Numbered from the stretch's first letter, positions 35,095 through 43,697 are shown. The stretch: DNA of 64,000 bases from Fructobacillus fructosus KCTC 3544 (GCF_001438695.1 NZ_JQBH01000006.1:22341-86340), one strand, 5' to 3'. A program made the numbers and translations. The notes: generated from the letters alone by a model not told the origin.

Positions 35095-36438
35095 TTAAAC
35101 TAGTGGTAAGCGTCGTTGCAAGGTGTAGGCAATGGAAGGGAAAACATAAACAAAATCGTTTAATTCTTCCTTTGTCAACGCCATTTGCACGTATGGAACA
35201 ATTGTGTTGATTGTTTCCTCAGCAGCGTTTGCCTTTTCAGCAGCACCAACTAGTTTTTGGCTCTTCTTATCAAAAATTAAGGCAAGCTGTGCACCCTGCT
35301 CGTTTTCAATCTGACGATACCAGTCCCCATCGTAGGAAGCTTCGACCACTTCATATTGATCAGGATTGGCCTTGGCCTCATCCAAATGAACACCCACCTG
35401 GGCAATCCGTGGTGAGGTAAAGACAATTTCAGAAATGGCTGGGTAGGCAATTGGCCCTTCATTGGTTCCCATAAACTTAGCAGCCAGGTAACGAGATTCA
35501 AAAGCGGCTGTCGGTGTCAACTTCGGAATGGTCTTATCGATGGCATCCCCGGCAGCGTAAATATTTTCGACGTTTGTTTGCAGGTACTCATTAACCTCAA
35601 TGCCCCGGGGGTTGGCTTTGACCCCTGCTGCTTCGAGGTTCAGCTGATCATGATTTGGAATTCGTCCCGTTGCATCTAGGACATAATCAGTCGTTAACTG
35701 GAATTCCTTGGGTCCATACAAAGTCAATGAACCGTTTTCTTCCTCTTCAGCTCGTTCAATTTCCATGTCTGGAATAAACCGAACACCAGCTTTTTTCAAG
35801 TCAGCCTGGACAGAAGCCACGTATTCGGCTGGGAACTGCTTCAAGAGGCGGTTGCCACGAGTAATCACATCGACTTTGGCACCAACCGCAGAAGCAATCG
35901 TTGCAAACTCGATTGCGACAAAACCACCACCCAAAATAGTGACATGTTCAGGCATATGTGGCAGTGACAAGAAATCCGTCGAGTTAGCGAAGTTTTCAGA
36001 ACCAGGGATGTTCAAGCGGTGGGGCCGCAAACCGGTGGCAATGACAATCTTGTCGGCCGTGTACGTTTTCTCACCAACCTTCACTGTGTGAGCATCAACG
36101 AATTCTGCGTGACCATTAATGGTGGTGATTCCAGCATTATCCAAGCGGTCCTTACCATGCTGGTCTTGGGGCACGATAAGTTCGTGCTTGTGAGCCATCA
36201 GGTCTTCCCAATTTACTTTAGGAACACCATCAAGGCCGCGACCTTGCAGTGCTTTGATTTGGTCAATCAACTGCAAGGGTTTGTCCAAAATAATTTTGGC
36301 ATTGCAACCCTTATTCGAGCAAACCCCGCCGTATTGTGACTCTTCAATGACGCCAATTTTCACACCAGTCTTAGCAAGCGGAACGGCCCCGTTCCATGTT
36401 GCTTGACCAGATCCAATATACAGTACGGAAAAATCCAT
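35095..36438 (-). CDS. Glutathione-reductase-like FAD/NAD(P) disulfide oxidoreductase
   Basis: This is a class I pyridine nucleotide-disulfide oxidoreductase, FAD-bound. The 447 residues start with an FAD-binding segment (VLYIGSGQATWNGAVPLAKT) and the redox disulfide CSNKGC. The NAD(P)-binding motif GGGFVAIEFATIASAVGAKV and the second FAD motif YAAGDAID follow. The C-terminal dimerisation domain reads DFVYVFPSIAYTL where glutathione reductases have HPT..E, so the His-Glu pair that acts as catalytic base is missing. The substrate is therefore uncertain; glutathione, another thiol or a non-disulfide acceptor are possible. Confidence 0.85.
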   Translation of the reverse strand: MDFSVLYIGSGQATWNGAVPLAKTGVKIGVIEESQYGGVCSNKGCNAKIILDKPLQLIDQIKALQGRGLDGVPKVNWEDLMAHKHELIVPQDQHGKDRLDNAGITTINGHAEFVDAHTVKVGEKTYTADKIVIATGLRPHRLNIPGSENFANSTDFLSLPHMPEHVTILGGGFVAIEFATIASAVGAKVDVITRGNRLLKQFPAEYVASVQADLKKAGVRFIPDMEIERAEEEENGSLTLYGPKEFQLTTDYVLDATGRIPNHDQLNLEAAGVKANPRGIEVNEYLQTNVENIYAAGDAIDKTIPKLTPTAAFESRYLAAKFMGTNEGPIAYPAISEIVFTSPRIAQVGVHLDEAKANPDQYEVVEASYDGDWYRQIENEQGAQLALIFDKKSQKLVGAAEKANAAEETINTIVPYVQMALTKEELNDFVYVFPSIAYTLQRRLPLV

Positions 36439-36478
36439 CCAAAACTCCTTTCGAATTCGTGATCATAACAATCCTAGC

Positions 36479-37099
36479 TTAGCGTGCTTGAATCTCTGAT
36501 TCAACCAAGTACTTATGGTTCATGACCATGTTACCACCCGTTGTTGGTTGGTAATTAACAGCGTATGCTGGTCCGTCTTCCACCTTAGTAATGGTAGCCT
36601 TAGCACCCTTCATATTTGGCATGTGATCACTTTCAAGTGTTACCTTGTCACCCTTCTTGTGGTCCTTCATGTCTTTAAAGTCGTCCTTGGTCAACCACTT
36701 ATGTCCTGTCACTTTCTGACCGCCATTTGTTGGTTGGTAAGTGACTTCATAGACCTTCGTATCGTAAACAGCCGCAACCGTACCTTGTGCGCCCTTCATA
36801 CCGGACATATGGGTGGCTTCAAGCGTGATAGCTGTGCCAACTGGATACTTAGGATTTTCGGCTGCCTTTAAGTTGGTTGGCAAGCTCTCATCCATTTTCA
36901 TTCCAGACATATCGGACATCGATGATGACATGTCCATTGACGATGACATGTTCATTTTCTTGTCAGAAGACATCGACATCCCGCTCATGGAACCATTATT
37001 TTTACTATTGGACTGGTGATTCCCCACCACGATAGCGGTCGCAACACCAGCAACAATCACGACAATAGCAGCAATTAACGCAAGGGTTTTCTTAGACAT
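36479..37099 (-). CDS. YdhK-like secreted protein with two DUF1541 repeats and a Met-rich segment
   Basis: The 206-residue exported protein opens with a signal peptide or N-terminal anchor (about 5-27, LALIAAIVVIVAGVATAIVV). A segment dense in Met and Ser with MxxM-like spacing follows (about 36-72, for example MSSSMDMSSSMSDMSGMKM). Two DUF1541 repeats then read GTAITLEATHMSGMKGAQGT...TYQPTNGGQKVTGHKWL and a near copy ending NYQPTTGGNMVMNHKYL. Such Met-rich exported proteins often bind Cu(I), but no copper ATPase or CopY box was recognised nearby. It lies about 40 bp upstream of the flavoprotein gene on the same strand. Confidence 0.85.
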   Translation of the reverse strand: MSKKTLALIAAIVVIVAGVATAIVVGNHQSNSKNNGSMSGMSMSSDKKMNMSSSMDMSSSMSDMSGMKMDESLPTNLKAAENPKYPVGTAITLEATHMSGMKGAQGTVAAVYDTKVYEVTYQPTNGGQKVTGHKWLTKDDFKDMKDHKKGDKVTLESDHMPNMKGAKATITKVEDGPAYAVNYQPTTGGNMVMNHKYLVESEIQAR

Positions 37100-37188
37100 A
37101 TTCGACTCCTTTTATCATATTGGTCTAGTTGTAATTATATTACCAAGAATCATTATAACACAGAAAGCCAGCCATTTTTAAACCATAA

Positions 37189-37224
37189 TAAAAAAGAAAG
37201 GAAGAATCCCTTCCTTTCTTTTTT
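37189..37224 (-). terminator. Terminator after glmU
   Basis: A/G-rich arms AAGAAAGGAAG and CTTCCTTTCTT form a long hairpin with flanking A- and T-runs, about a dozen bases past the glmU stop. Confidence 0.85.
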
Positions 37225-37236
37225 AGCTAGCAGTTT

Positions 37237-38613
37237 CTACTTTTTCTTATGTGGCATACGCTTCCAAAAGTCTGCCTTATTTTCCTGACGTGAACGCGCA
37301 ATGCCCATTGCATGCTTTGGAACATCATTAGTGATGGTTGAACCCGCAGCCGTAATTGCCTCGTCTTCAATGGTCACGGGCGCAATGATCTTCGTATTGG
37401 AACCGATAAAAGCACGATCCCCGACTTTACTATTGAACTTATGCACACCGTCATAATTAACAAAAATTGTACCAGCACCCACATTAACATCTTCGCCAAG
37501 AGTGGCGTTCCCAACGTATGAAAGGTGCCCCACTTTTGATTGTTTCCCAATGGTTGCTTTTTTCACTTCGACAAAGTTACCTAGGTGGGCACCGTCTTCA
37601 ATCACTGCCAAAGGACGTAAATGGGCGTAGGGGCCGATGGTGGTTTCGTTCTTTACGACCGCTTCTTCCAAGTGAGATGAGGTAATCACGTTGCCATCCC
37701 CAATGGAGGAGTCTGCAATCACCGTGCCGTTCGTCAGGTGGTTATCACGTCCGATAACGGTCTGCCCGGTCAACGTCACGTTGCCTTCGATGACCGTATC
37801 CTGACCAATTTTAACATCGGCCTCGATGTAGGTCTGGGTAGGGGCCAATAATTCCACCCCATTACGCATGTGCTTTTCATTGATGCGTGCTCGCATAATT
37901 TCATTGGCCTTTGCTAAAGCCACGCGGTCGTTTACCCCAAGCGACTCTGAAAAGTCCATGGTTTCATAGGCACCGATAGGCTGCCCGCTTTCACGAAGAA
38001 TGTCGAGCGTATCCGGCAGGTAATATTCTCCCTGGGCGTTATCGTTACCGACTTTGGCAAGGGCCTGAAAGAGCAATTGGTTATCAAAAACGTAAACACC
38101 AGTATTGATTTCTTGAATTCGACGTTCCGTGATGGAAGCATCCTTTTCTTCAACAATCTTCAAGACCATGCCATCATCGTCGCGAACAATCCGACCATAA
38201 CCCGTTGGATCATCGGCATGAGCCGTTAATACCGTCACGGCTGCCTTCGTTCGATCATGTTCCTCAAGCAAAGCATCAAGCGTCTTGGTCGTAAAGAGTG
38301 GGGTATCACCAGACAAAATCAACGTTGATCCCGCTGAGTCGCCAAGTGCCTTTTTCGTTTGCAAGACAGCATGGCCAGTCCCCAATTGCTTTTCCTGAAT
38401 GACAAAGTCGGAACGGCCAACAAGGTGTTCTTGCACTCGTTCAGCGCCGACACCAGTGACCGTCAAAATTTTTTCAGGCGACAGTGGTTCAACGGCTGAA
38501 ATCACCCAATCCACCATTGCTCGGCCAGCTACCTGGTGCAGCACTTTTGGCAGGTTCGACTTCATTCGCGAGCCGTTTCCTGCTGCTAAAATGACAACGT
38601 TTGTTCCTTTCAT
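37237..38613 (-). CDS. glmU: Bifunctional UDP-GlcNAc pyrophosphorylase / glucosamine-1-phosphate acetyltransferase
   Basis: This makes UDP-N-acetylglucosamine for peptidoglycan. The start ATG 38613 (MKGTNVVILAAGNGSRM) follows AAGGA; a TTG two codons upstream is less likely. The 458 residues contain the uridylyltransferase motif LAAGNGSRMKSNLPKVLH and LSGDTPLF. The C-terminal left-handed beta-helix of hexapeptide repeats (about 250-440) carries the acetyltransferase segment KKATIGKQSKVGHLSYVGNA. It starts two bases after purR, a standard purR-glmU association. Confidence 0.97.
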   Translation of the reverse strand: MKGTNVVILAAGNGSRMKSNLPKVLHQVAGRAMVDWVISAVEPLSPEKILTVTGVGAERVQEHLVGRSDFVIQEKQLGTGHAVLQTKKALGDSAGSTLILSGDTPLFTTKTLDALLEEHDRTKAAVTVLTAHADDPTGYGRIVRDDDGMVLKIVEEKDASITERRIQEINTGVYVFDNQLLFQALAKVGNDNAQGEYYLPDTLDILRESGQPIGAYETMDFSESLGVNDRVALAKANEIMRARINEKHMRNGVELLAPTQTYIEADVKIGQDTVIEGNVTLTGQTVIGRDNHLTNGTVIADSSIGDGNVITSSHLEEAVVKNETTIGPYAHLRPLAVIEDGAHLGNFVEVKKATIGKQSKVGHLSYVGNATLGEDVNVGAGTIFVNYDGVHKFNSKVGDRAFIGSNTKIIAPVTIEDEAITAAGSTITNDVPKHAMGIARSRQENKADFWKRMPHKKK

Positions 38614-38615
38614 AA

Positions 38616-39449
38616 TCAATCCTTCTTTTGATAAATTCGCTTCTGAAAGTTGCCTGGCGCAACCTTAATAGCCCCCGTCGCATCGGGACTTGTTTCAACA
38701 TGGAGTAATGAGGTGAAGTCTTCGATTAGACGGACATTCGAACGACCTTCAGCAAAAACAGCCGTTCCCACAACATGTCCACCGAATTCACGAACCAGCG
38801 TCTGCATTCCCTGAATGGTGCCGCCAGCTTTCATAAAGTCATCAACAATGAGTACCTTAGCACCCGACCGCAGGGACCGCTTCGACAAAGCCATTTTCTC
38901 AACACGCTTGGAGGAACCAGTTAGATAATTAACTGAAATCATGGAACCTTCCGTTACCTTGGCATCATCACGAACAATGACAAACGGAACGTTTAATTCG
39001 CTCGCGACTGCCTGAGCCAACGGAATCCCCTTTGTCGCCGCCGTCATAACCGCGTCAATTTCTTGGCCGGCGTATTGGGTAGTGAGCAAGCGACCCGTTT
39101 GGCGAAGAATATCGGGACGCCCAAGCAGATCAGAAAGGTAAACATAGCCTCCAGGGAGCACACGTGATTCGTCTGACACCGCTTCGCAAACGGCATTGAC
39201 AAAGTCCACGGCCTCCACTTCACCCATTAACGGTGTGTAAAAGACACCGCCTGCAGCACCAGGATAGGTTTTTAAATCGCCAGTCCCGCGCGTTTTAAAA
39301 ACACGCCGAACAATCGCCAAATCTTCTGAAATTGATGACTTGGCGGTTTCATAACGTTCTGAAAAGAAGTTCAAGGAAACGAGTTCCCTTGGATGCTCTA
39401 GTAAGTAATGGGTCATATCGACCAAACGGTCGGCTCGTCGTGTCTTCAT
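38616..39449 (-). CDS. purR: Purine operon regulator PurR
   Basis: This PRPP-responsive regulator of purine genes has an N-terminal winged helix (about 1-70, MKTRRADRLVDMTHYLLEHP). Its PRTase-fold domain carries the PRPP loop VLIVDDFMKAGGT. The start is set at ATG 39449 because the family begins MKxxRxxRL; the product has 277 residues. The nearest purine-rich RBS, AAAGGGGG (39475-39482), is separated from this ATG by a perfect hairpin, so the start is odd though well supported by homology. In Lactococcus PurR is an activator and in Bacillus a repressor; which applies here is not visible. Confidence 0.93.
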   Translation of the reverse strand: MKTRRADRLVDMTHYLLEHPRELVSLNFFSERYETAKSSISEDLAIVRRVFKTRGTGDLKTYPGAAGGVFYTPLMGEVEAVDFVNAVCEAVSDESRVLPGGYVYLSDLLGRPDILRQTGRLLTTQYAGQEIDAVMTAATKGIPLAQAVASELNVPFVIVRDDAKVTEGSMISVNYLTGSSKRVEKMALSKRSLRSGAKVLIVDDFMKAGGTIQGMQTLVREFGGHVVGTAVFAEGRSNVRLIEDFTSLLHVETSPDATGAIKVAPGNFQKRIYQKKD

Positions 39450-39459
39450 ATTGCCATGT

Positions 39460-39482
39460 CGGGCCCTTGGCCCGCCCCCTTT
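39460..39482 (-). promoter_or_regulatory. Hairpin between the ribosome binding site and start codon of purR
   Basis: Directly after AAAGGGGG the minus strand has CGGGCC-AAG-GGCCCG (39460-39474), a six-pair GC stem. Folding would bring the RBS to about ten bases from ATG 39449. A three-codon frame ATG-GCA-ATA-TGA overlaps that ATG. Confidence 0.5.
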
Positions 39483-39518
39483 ATTAAACAAAATCTCCCG
39501 AACATTATAGCATAAAAA

Positions 39519-39552
39519 AAGTTAAAAAGACGAACATTCGTCTTTTTAACTT
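39519..39552 (-). terminator. Terminator after the metal ABC permease
   Basis: Sixteen-base arms AAGTTAAAAAGACGAA (39519-39534) and TTCGTCTTTTTAACTT (39537-39552) are perfect complements, followed on the minus strand by a long T-run. Confidence 0.9.
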
Positions 39553-39574
39553 AGAATTTTTAACTTTTTAAAGC

Positions 39575-40363
39575 TTAGTTCATTTTTTGCATTAGCAAAG
39601 ACATAAGATAAATTCCCACCTCAATTAAGGCAATGAAAACCGAGGTCGGTAGGTTAGTTAAGTAAGCCAGCGAAAGGCCCATCCAGGTACCAAACAGTGC
39701 GAAAAACATACTCATCCCGATCAGACCAACAACCGACTTTTGAAAAGTTCGTGCCGAAGCCGCTGGCAATGTAACGAGAACAAAGACCAATAGCGAACCA
39801 ACTAATTGAGACGAAATCGCAACTGACAAGGCCATGATTAGGAGGAAAAAGATTCGCAAAAGCCCCTTCTTATTTCGTGACATCAATAAGCCCTCTTCAT
39901 CAAAGGCTAGTAATGATAACGGTCGATAGAAAAAAAGGATGAGCGCCATCACCAAGGCAGCCATGCCGAGCAATAGGTAGATATCGGAAAGCGAAATGCC
40001 CAATACCGAACCAAAGAGAATACCAGTAGCCGAAGAGGAAGAAGAGTGGCCCAAAGCCAGGAACAAAATTCCCAATCCAATGGCCAAAGCCGAAATGGCT
40101 GATGTGACATTGTCTGATTTGACTTTGGCATTTTCTAAGGACCCAATGGCTAAGGCCGATAGAGCCGTCAGGGCAATCATCCCCATCAACGGTGCAAAGC
40201 CTAACCAAAAGCCCATGGCGGCCCCTGCAAAGGCAATTTCGGAAAGTGAATGGGTTAAGAAGTTATACGACCTCGCCACCACAAACGTTCCCACAAGTGC
40301 TGAGACAATGGCAATGACCGTTCCCGCCACGAAGGCATGGACCATATAGGGTTCAGAAAACAT
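39575..40363 (-). CDS. Metal (Zn/Mn) ABC transporter permease
   Basis: This ABC-3 family permease has 262 residues and about seven to eight membrane helices. Recognisable segments are GTFVVARSYNFLTHSLSEIA (family motif near the N-terminus), HSSSSSATGILFGSVLGIS and SQLVGSLLVFVLVTLPAASA. It overlaps the ATPase gene by 11 bp. The family imports Zn2+ or Mn2+; the metal cannot be assigned without the binding protein, which is not encoded next to it. Confidence 0.92.
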   Translation of the reverse strand: MFSEPYMVHAFVAGTVIAIVSALVGTFVVARSYNFLTHSLSEIAFAGAAMGFWLGFAPLMGMIALTALSALAIGSLENAKVKSDNVTSAISALAIGLGILFLALGHSSSSSATGILFGSVLGISLSDIYLLLGMAALVMALILFFYRPLSLLAFDEEGLLMSRNKKGLLRIFFLLIMALSVAISSQLVGSLLVFVLVTLPAASARTFQKSVVGLIGMSMFFALFGTWMGLSLAYLTNLPTSVFIALIEVGIYLMSLLMQKMN

Positions 40364-41054
40364 GGTTCACCTCCTCACGGTGTGTTGAATCAGCTGCAAC
40401 AGGTAGCTCCTTGGCTAAGCCCAGGTCAACTTCTTGGTTATGCAACCAAAGATAACGGTCTGCCTTCCCTTTAACCCACGAAGTATCATGAGAAATCCAG
40501 AGAACGAGCATTTTCTGCTCCTGCTGCACCTGCCGAATCTGCTTAACAAGAGCCAGCGTGTGTTCACTATCCAAGGCAGAACTTGGTTCATCTAAAATTA
40601 GTAAATCAGGTTGTTTTGCCACCGCCTGAGCGATATACGCCCGTTGCTTTTGTCCGCCGGAAGCCATGGCAATTGGCTGATCAGCAATCGCTTCAAGGTC
40701 AAAGCGCTGAATCGCGTCAGCAACATGCTGCTTTTCGCTTTTACTAAGCCAGGGGAGTCCGTAATTGCGCACCCCAAGTGCAATAAAGGAGCGAATCGAT
40801 AGGGGGTAATCAGCTCCAAGATCTCGAAACTGCGGAACATAAGCAACGTTTTCAGCCTGCACTTGAATGGCCCCGGTTTTTTCCTGGCTAAGTGCGGCGT
40901 TTAGAATCGCTGTCACTAACGTCGTTTTCCCCGCACCATTTTCGCCGAGAATAACCACCAACTGATCATCAGTCAGCGTAAAGGAAACATCTTTTAAAAT
41001 TACCTTTTTACCAAAAGCGGCCCGAAAATGGTCAACTTGAATTATCGTTTTCAT
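40353..41054 (-). CDS. Metal (Zn/Mn) ABC transporter ATP-binding protein
   Basis: This is the ATPase subunit partnering the ABC-3 permease. The ATG at 41054 (MKTIIQVDHFRAAFG) follows GAGGAAAG; the long upstream frame crosses the veg terminator and is rejected. The 233 residues carry Walker A GENGAGKTTL, the ABC signature MASGGQKQRAYIAQAV, Walker B DLLILDEPSSALD and the H-loop ISHDTSW. The pair lacks a solute-binding lipoprotein gene, so either it is elsewhere or the transporter uses a shared one. Confidence 0.93.
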   Translation of the reverse strand: MKTIIQVDHFRAAFGKKVILKDVSFTLTDDQLVVILGENGAGKTTLVTAILNAALSQEKTGAIQVQAENVAYVPQFRDLGADYPLSIRSFIALGVRNYGLPWLSKSEKQHVADAIQRFDLEAIADQPIAMASGGQKQRAYIAQAVAKQPDLLILDEPSSALDSEHTLALVKQIRQVQQEQKMLVLWISHDTSWVKGKADRYLWLHNQEVDLGLAKELPVAADSTHREEVNHVF

Positions 41055-41072
41055 GCTTCTTTCCTCTAAAAA

Positions 41073-41103
41073 ATAAAAAGGACCCCGCGAGGGCCCCTTT
41101 TGT
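41073..41103 (-). terminator. Terminator after veg
   Basis: An imperfect hairpin with AAAGG-CCC and GGG-CCTTT-type pairing around CGCGA, followed on the minus strand by T-rich sequence. Confidence 0.65.
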
Positions 41104-41109
41104 TCAGTT

Positions 41110-41340
41110 TTATTCCGCAAAGTCAACCTGGACATTCTTCGTCAAAATGTCTGCATAACTATACGAAGCTTGCTTAAACTGTGTATCTTCGTCTAATTCC
41201 ACAACAAATAGTGATGGAAAAGTAGAACGCAAAACGCCAGAACGTTCTGTAAATTTTTTGCGGCCGGCCTGCGAAACGACGGTAACGGCTTCGCCAATGT
41301 GATTGTCTAATCTTGATTTGATTTCTTCGATGCTTGACAT
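41110..41340 (-). CDS. veg: Veg family protein
   Basis: This small Firmicute protein is known in Bacillus to affect biofilm gene expression. The ATG at 41340 (MSSIEEIKSRLDNHIGEAV) follows AAAGGCGG. The 76 residues carry the conserved VVSQAGRKKFTERSGVL and PSLFVVELDE. It lies directly after rsmA-side sequence and before the metal ABC genes, the classic position downstream of ksgA/rsmA in the Bacillus chromosome. Confidence 0.93.
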   Translation of the reverse strand: MSSIEEIKSRLDNHIGEAVTVVSQAGRKKFTERSGVLRSTFPSLFVVELDEDTQFKQASYSYADILTKNVQVDFAE

Positions 41341-41433
41341 TTGAACCGCCTTTCTCATTAAACAATCATAATTATAACCGAATGTTAATAATTTTTCAAC
41401 TTGAAAGGGAATTAAAATAGAATGAATAAAAAG

Positions 41434-42321
41434 TTATTGTAAGACTTTTTTCTCTTTTAAAGCCTCATAGAGTCGCGTAAAATCTGCCAACGTCAAACGC
41501 TCTGCCCGAATACCAGGGTCAATTTCCGCTAATTGCAGGGCTTGTGTGAGCCCCTCCTTAACCGCCTCCTCCTTACCAAATCGTTGCAAGAGGTTATTCC
41601 ACAGTGACTTACGTCGGTGTGCAAAACAAGCCTTTACTAATGAAAAAAGCTGTTTAGGATGATCGACTGGCTTTTCGGCTGGTTTAGGAGTCAGCGTTAC
41701 CACTGCAGAATCCACGTTAGGGGACGGATTAAAGGCCTTAGCAGGCACCTTCAAGGCAATGGCAACCGAGGCGTAGTAGTCTAGCATAACGGTCAAGACC
41801 CCATACTCTTTCGTCCCCGGTTTTGCGGAAAGTCGGTCAGCCACCTCTTTTTGCATCATGACCACGAGCTTTTCCCAATGAATGCCTGCTTGCAAAAGGG
41901 CGAGTAAGATGGGCGTCGTGATGTAGTAGGGTAAGTTGGCAACAACTTTGACAGCGCTTTTTTCACCAAATGATTCGGCCAGCACCGTCTTAAGATCCGC
42001 TTCCAGTACATCCTGTTCGACAATTTGCACGTTATCATAAGGTGCTAAAGTCTCGGCTAAAATCTTGACCATGTCGGGATCGATTTCAAAGGCCAACACC
42101 TTTTTGGCAGCCCGAGCAAGGTACTCCGTCAAGCCACCAATTCCAGGGCCAATCTCAACAACCAAATCCTCTTTTGTTAAATCAGCTGCTTGAACAATTC
42201 CTGACAAAATATTGCCATCTGTCAAAAAGTTTTGTCCAAACTTCTTTTTGGCACGAAGACCATACTGATTCAAAATCGCTTGTGTTCTGGCTGGTGACGC
42301 AATGTCAATTGTCTTGGCCAT
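41434..42321 (-). CDS. rsmA: 16S rRNA dimethyladenosine transferase RsmA (KsgA)
   Basis: This dimethylates A1518 and A1519 of 16S rRNA. The 295 residues include KKFGQNFLTDGNIL, the SAM motif VVEIGPGIGGLTEYL and the catalytic NLPYYITTPIL. The C-terminal helical domain (FAHRRKSLWNNLLQRF) is complete. It overlaps rnmV by 17 bp; the order tatD-rnmV-rsmA-veg is the conserved Firmicute arrangement. Confidence 0.97.
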   Translation of the reverse strand: MAKTIDIASPARTQAILNQYGLRAKKKFGQNFLTDGNILSGIVQAADLTKEDLVVEIGPGIGGLTEYLARAAKKVLAFEIDPDMVKILAETLAPYDNVQIVEQDVLEADLKTVLAESFGEKSAVKVVANLPYYITTPILLALLQAGIHWEKLVVMMQKEVADRLSAKPGTKEYGVLTVMLDYYASVAIALKVPAKAFNPSPNVDSAVVTLTPKPAEKPVDHPKQLFSLVKACFAHRRKSLWNNLLQRFGKEEAVKEGLTQALQLAEIDPGIRAERLTLADFTRLYEALKEKKVLQ

Positions 42322-42910
42322 CTTGGCCTCCTTTTAATACTTGCAAAATGTCATTTTGTTGAAATCCAAGAGCCCGCAAACGCTTTAAGAACTGTTTCCC
42401 GTTCGCATAACCCAAAGAAAGTCGGTCGCCAACCAATCGGCGTCTTTCCTTCGCTTGACCAGAACCCACTAGTCCGTTGGTTAACAAAAAGGCCTGATCA
42501 ATATCCGAAGGAGGAACTGCTTGACCAACTCGCTGATCGGCCTCCAAAAGAATAGACCGCAAGTCATTCGGACTCGCATGCTCGACACCGAGTGATTGAT
42601 GGGGGTTGTCCCTCTCGGCACGGCCTTGATCACGTGAAATACTGGCCATGACGACCGTTGGTACGGCGGCTAAAATGAGCTGCCGTAGTCGATTGCCATT
42701 AAAATCAGGGTCTGTTAAAACGATCACTCCCCGCCGCTCAGCAGCTAGGCGAATGCGTTCAATCGTTTCTTTTCCCAAGGCAGAACCACCGGTTTCAATG
42801 GTGTCACAGTTCACCGCCAAGGCTAACCGTTGGGTATCTGCCCACCCTTCAACAACGACCATGGCCCGAACAGTCGGCAATGCATTTTCCTGAACTGACA
42901 GCTTAGTCAT
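42305..42910 (-). CDS. rnmV: Ribonuclease M5
   Basis: This matures 5S rRNA. The 201 residues contain an N-terminal TOPRIM domain with VVEGWADTQRLALA and the acidic DPDFNGNRLRQLILA. The family tail KERRRLVGDRLSLGYANGKQ follows. It overlaps tatD by 8 bp and rsmA by 17 bp. Confidence 0.95.
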   Translation of the reverse strand: MTKLSVQENALPTVRAMVVVEGWADTQRLALAVNCDTIETGGSALGKETIERIRLAAERRGVIVLTDPDFNGNRLRQLILAAVPTVVMASISRDQGRAERDNPHQSLGVEHASPNDLRSILLEADQRVGQAVPPSDIDQAFLLTNGLVGSGQAKERRRLVGDRLSLGYANGKQFLKRLRALGFQQNDILQVLKGGQDGQDN

Positions 42911-43697
42911 GGTTCAAAAAAGCACGGTGGGCATTTTGAACCGTTTTAGCCGCCAATTCATCACGATCCATTTCGAGCGTTTCTGCCAATGAATCCACTA
43001 CGTATTTCGTCCAACCTGGTTCATTTGTTTTGCCTCGGAAAGGCGTCGGCGCGAGGTATGGTGCGTCTGTTTCAACCAAAATTTGTTCCAAAGGAACGAC
43101 TTTAGCCGCTTTTCGAACGTCTTGTGCTTTTTTAAAAGTCACAACACCCGAAAATGATACGTAATAACCAAGGTCTGCCCAGGCCTTCGCTTGTTCAGGA
43201 GTACCAGAAAAAGAATGAATGATGGCCTTCTCGACCCCTTGCTCCTTCAAAACGCGGTAAACGTCGTCAAAGGCATCCCGGTTGTGGATAATGACCGGTA
43301 AATCGAGTTGTTTTGCCAGCTCAATATGGGCCAAAAAGGCCTTCATTTGAACATCGCGATCAGTATCCCAATGATAATCCAGACCGGTTTCACCGATACC
43401 AACAACCGATGGATCTTTTAGCTGTTCGGCTAACTCGGCTCGAGCCTGATCATCAAAATCAGGTGTATCTTCTGGTTGATAGCCCAAAACGGCCCACACG
43501 CCCTCATTCTCGTGTGCAATTTCAAGCGCCCGGGCGTTCCCCACTCGGTTATAGCCGACCACGTTCATTTCGAGCACCTGAAACTCATGAGCCCGACCTA
43601 AGTAAGCCGGAACATCGAAGTAAAGCGCATCGTCATTTAAGTGAGTGTGCGCATCGTATGTTGGTGCAGGTTGTTCGTTTGGGTGGTAAATTGCCAT
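42903..43697 (-). CDS. tatD: TatD family metal-dependent hydrolase
   Basis: This is a probable 3'-5' DNase of the amidohydrolase fold. The ATG at 43697 (MAIYHPNEQPAPTYDAHTHL) follows GAGGAGG; upstream residues in the longer frame are not family-like. The 264 residues show the metal motif DAHTHL, GIGETGLDYHWD, PVIIHNRDAFDD, IIHSFSG and LVETDAPYLAP, all expected ligands. It is the first gene of tatD-rnmV-rsmA. Confidence 0.95.
   Translation of the reverse strand: MAIYHPNEQPAPTYDAHTHLNDDALYFDVPAYLGRAHEFQVLEMNVVGYNRVGNARALEIAHENEGVWAVLGYQPEDTPDFDDQARAELAEQLKDPSVVGIGETGLDYHWDTDRDVQMKAFLAHIELAKQLDLPVIIHNRDAFDDVYRVLKEQGVEKAIIHSFSGTPEQAKAWADLGYYVSFSGVVTFKKAQDVRKAAKVVPLEQILVETDAPYLAPTPFRGKTNEPGWTKYVVDSLAETLEMDRDELAAKTVQNAHRAFLNHD

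Noticed and set aside
41055-41135. 27-residue N-terminal extension of the metal ABC ATPase
   Set aside because: It spans the veg terminator; ATG 41054 has a good RBS and the family N-terminus.
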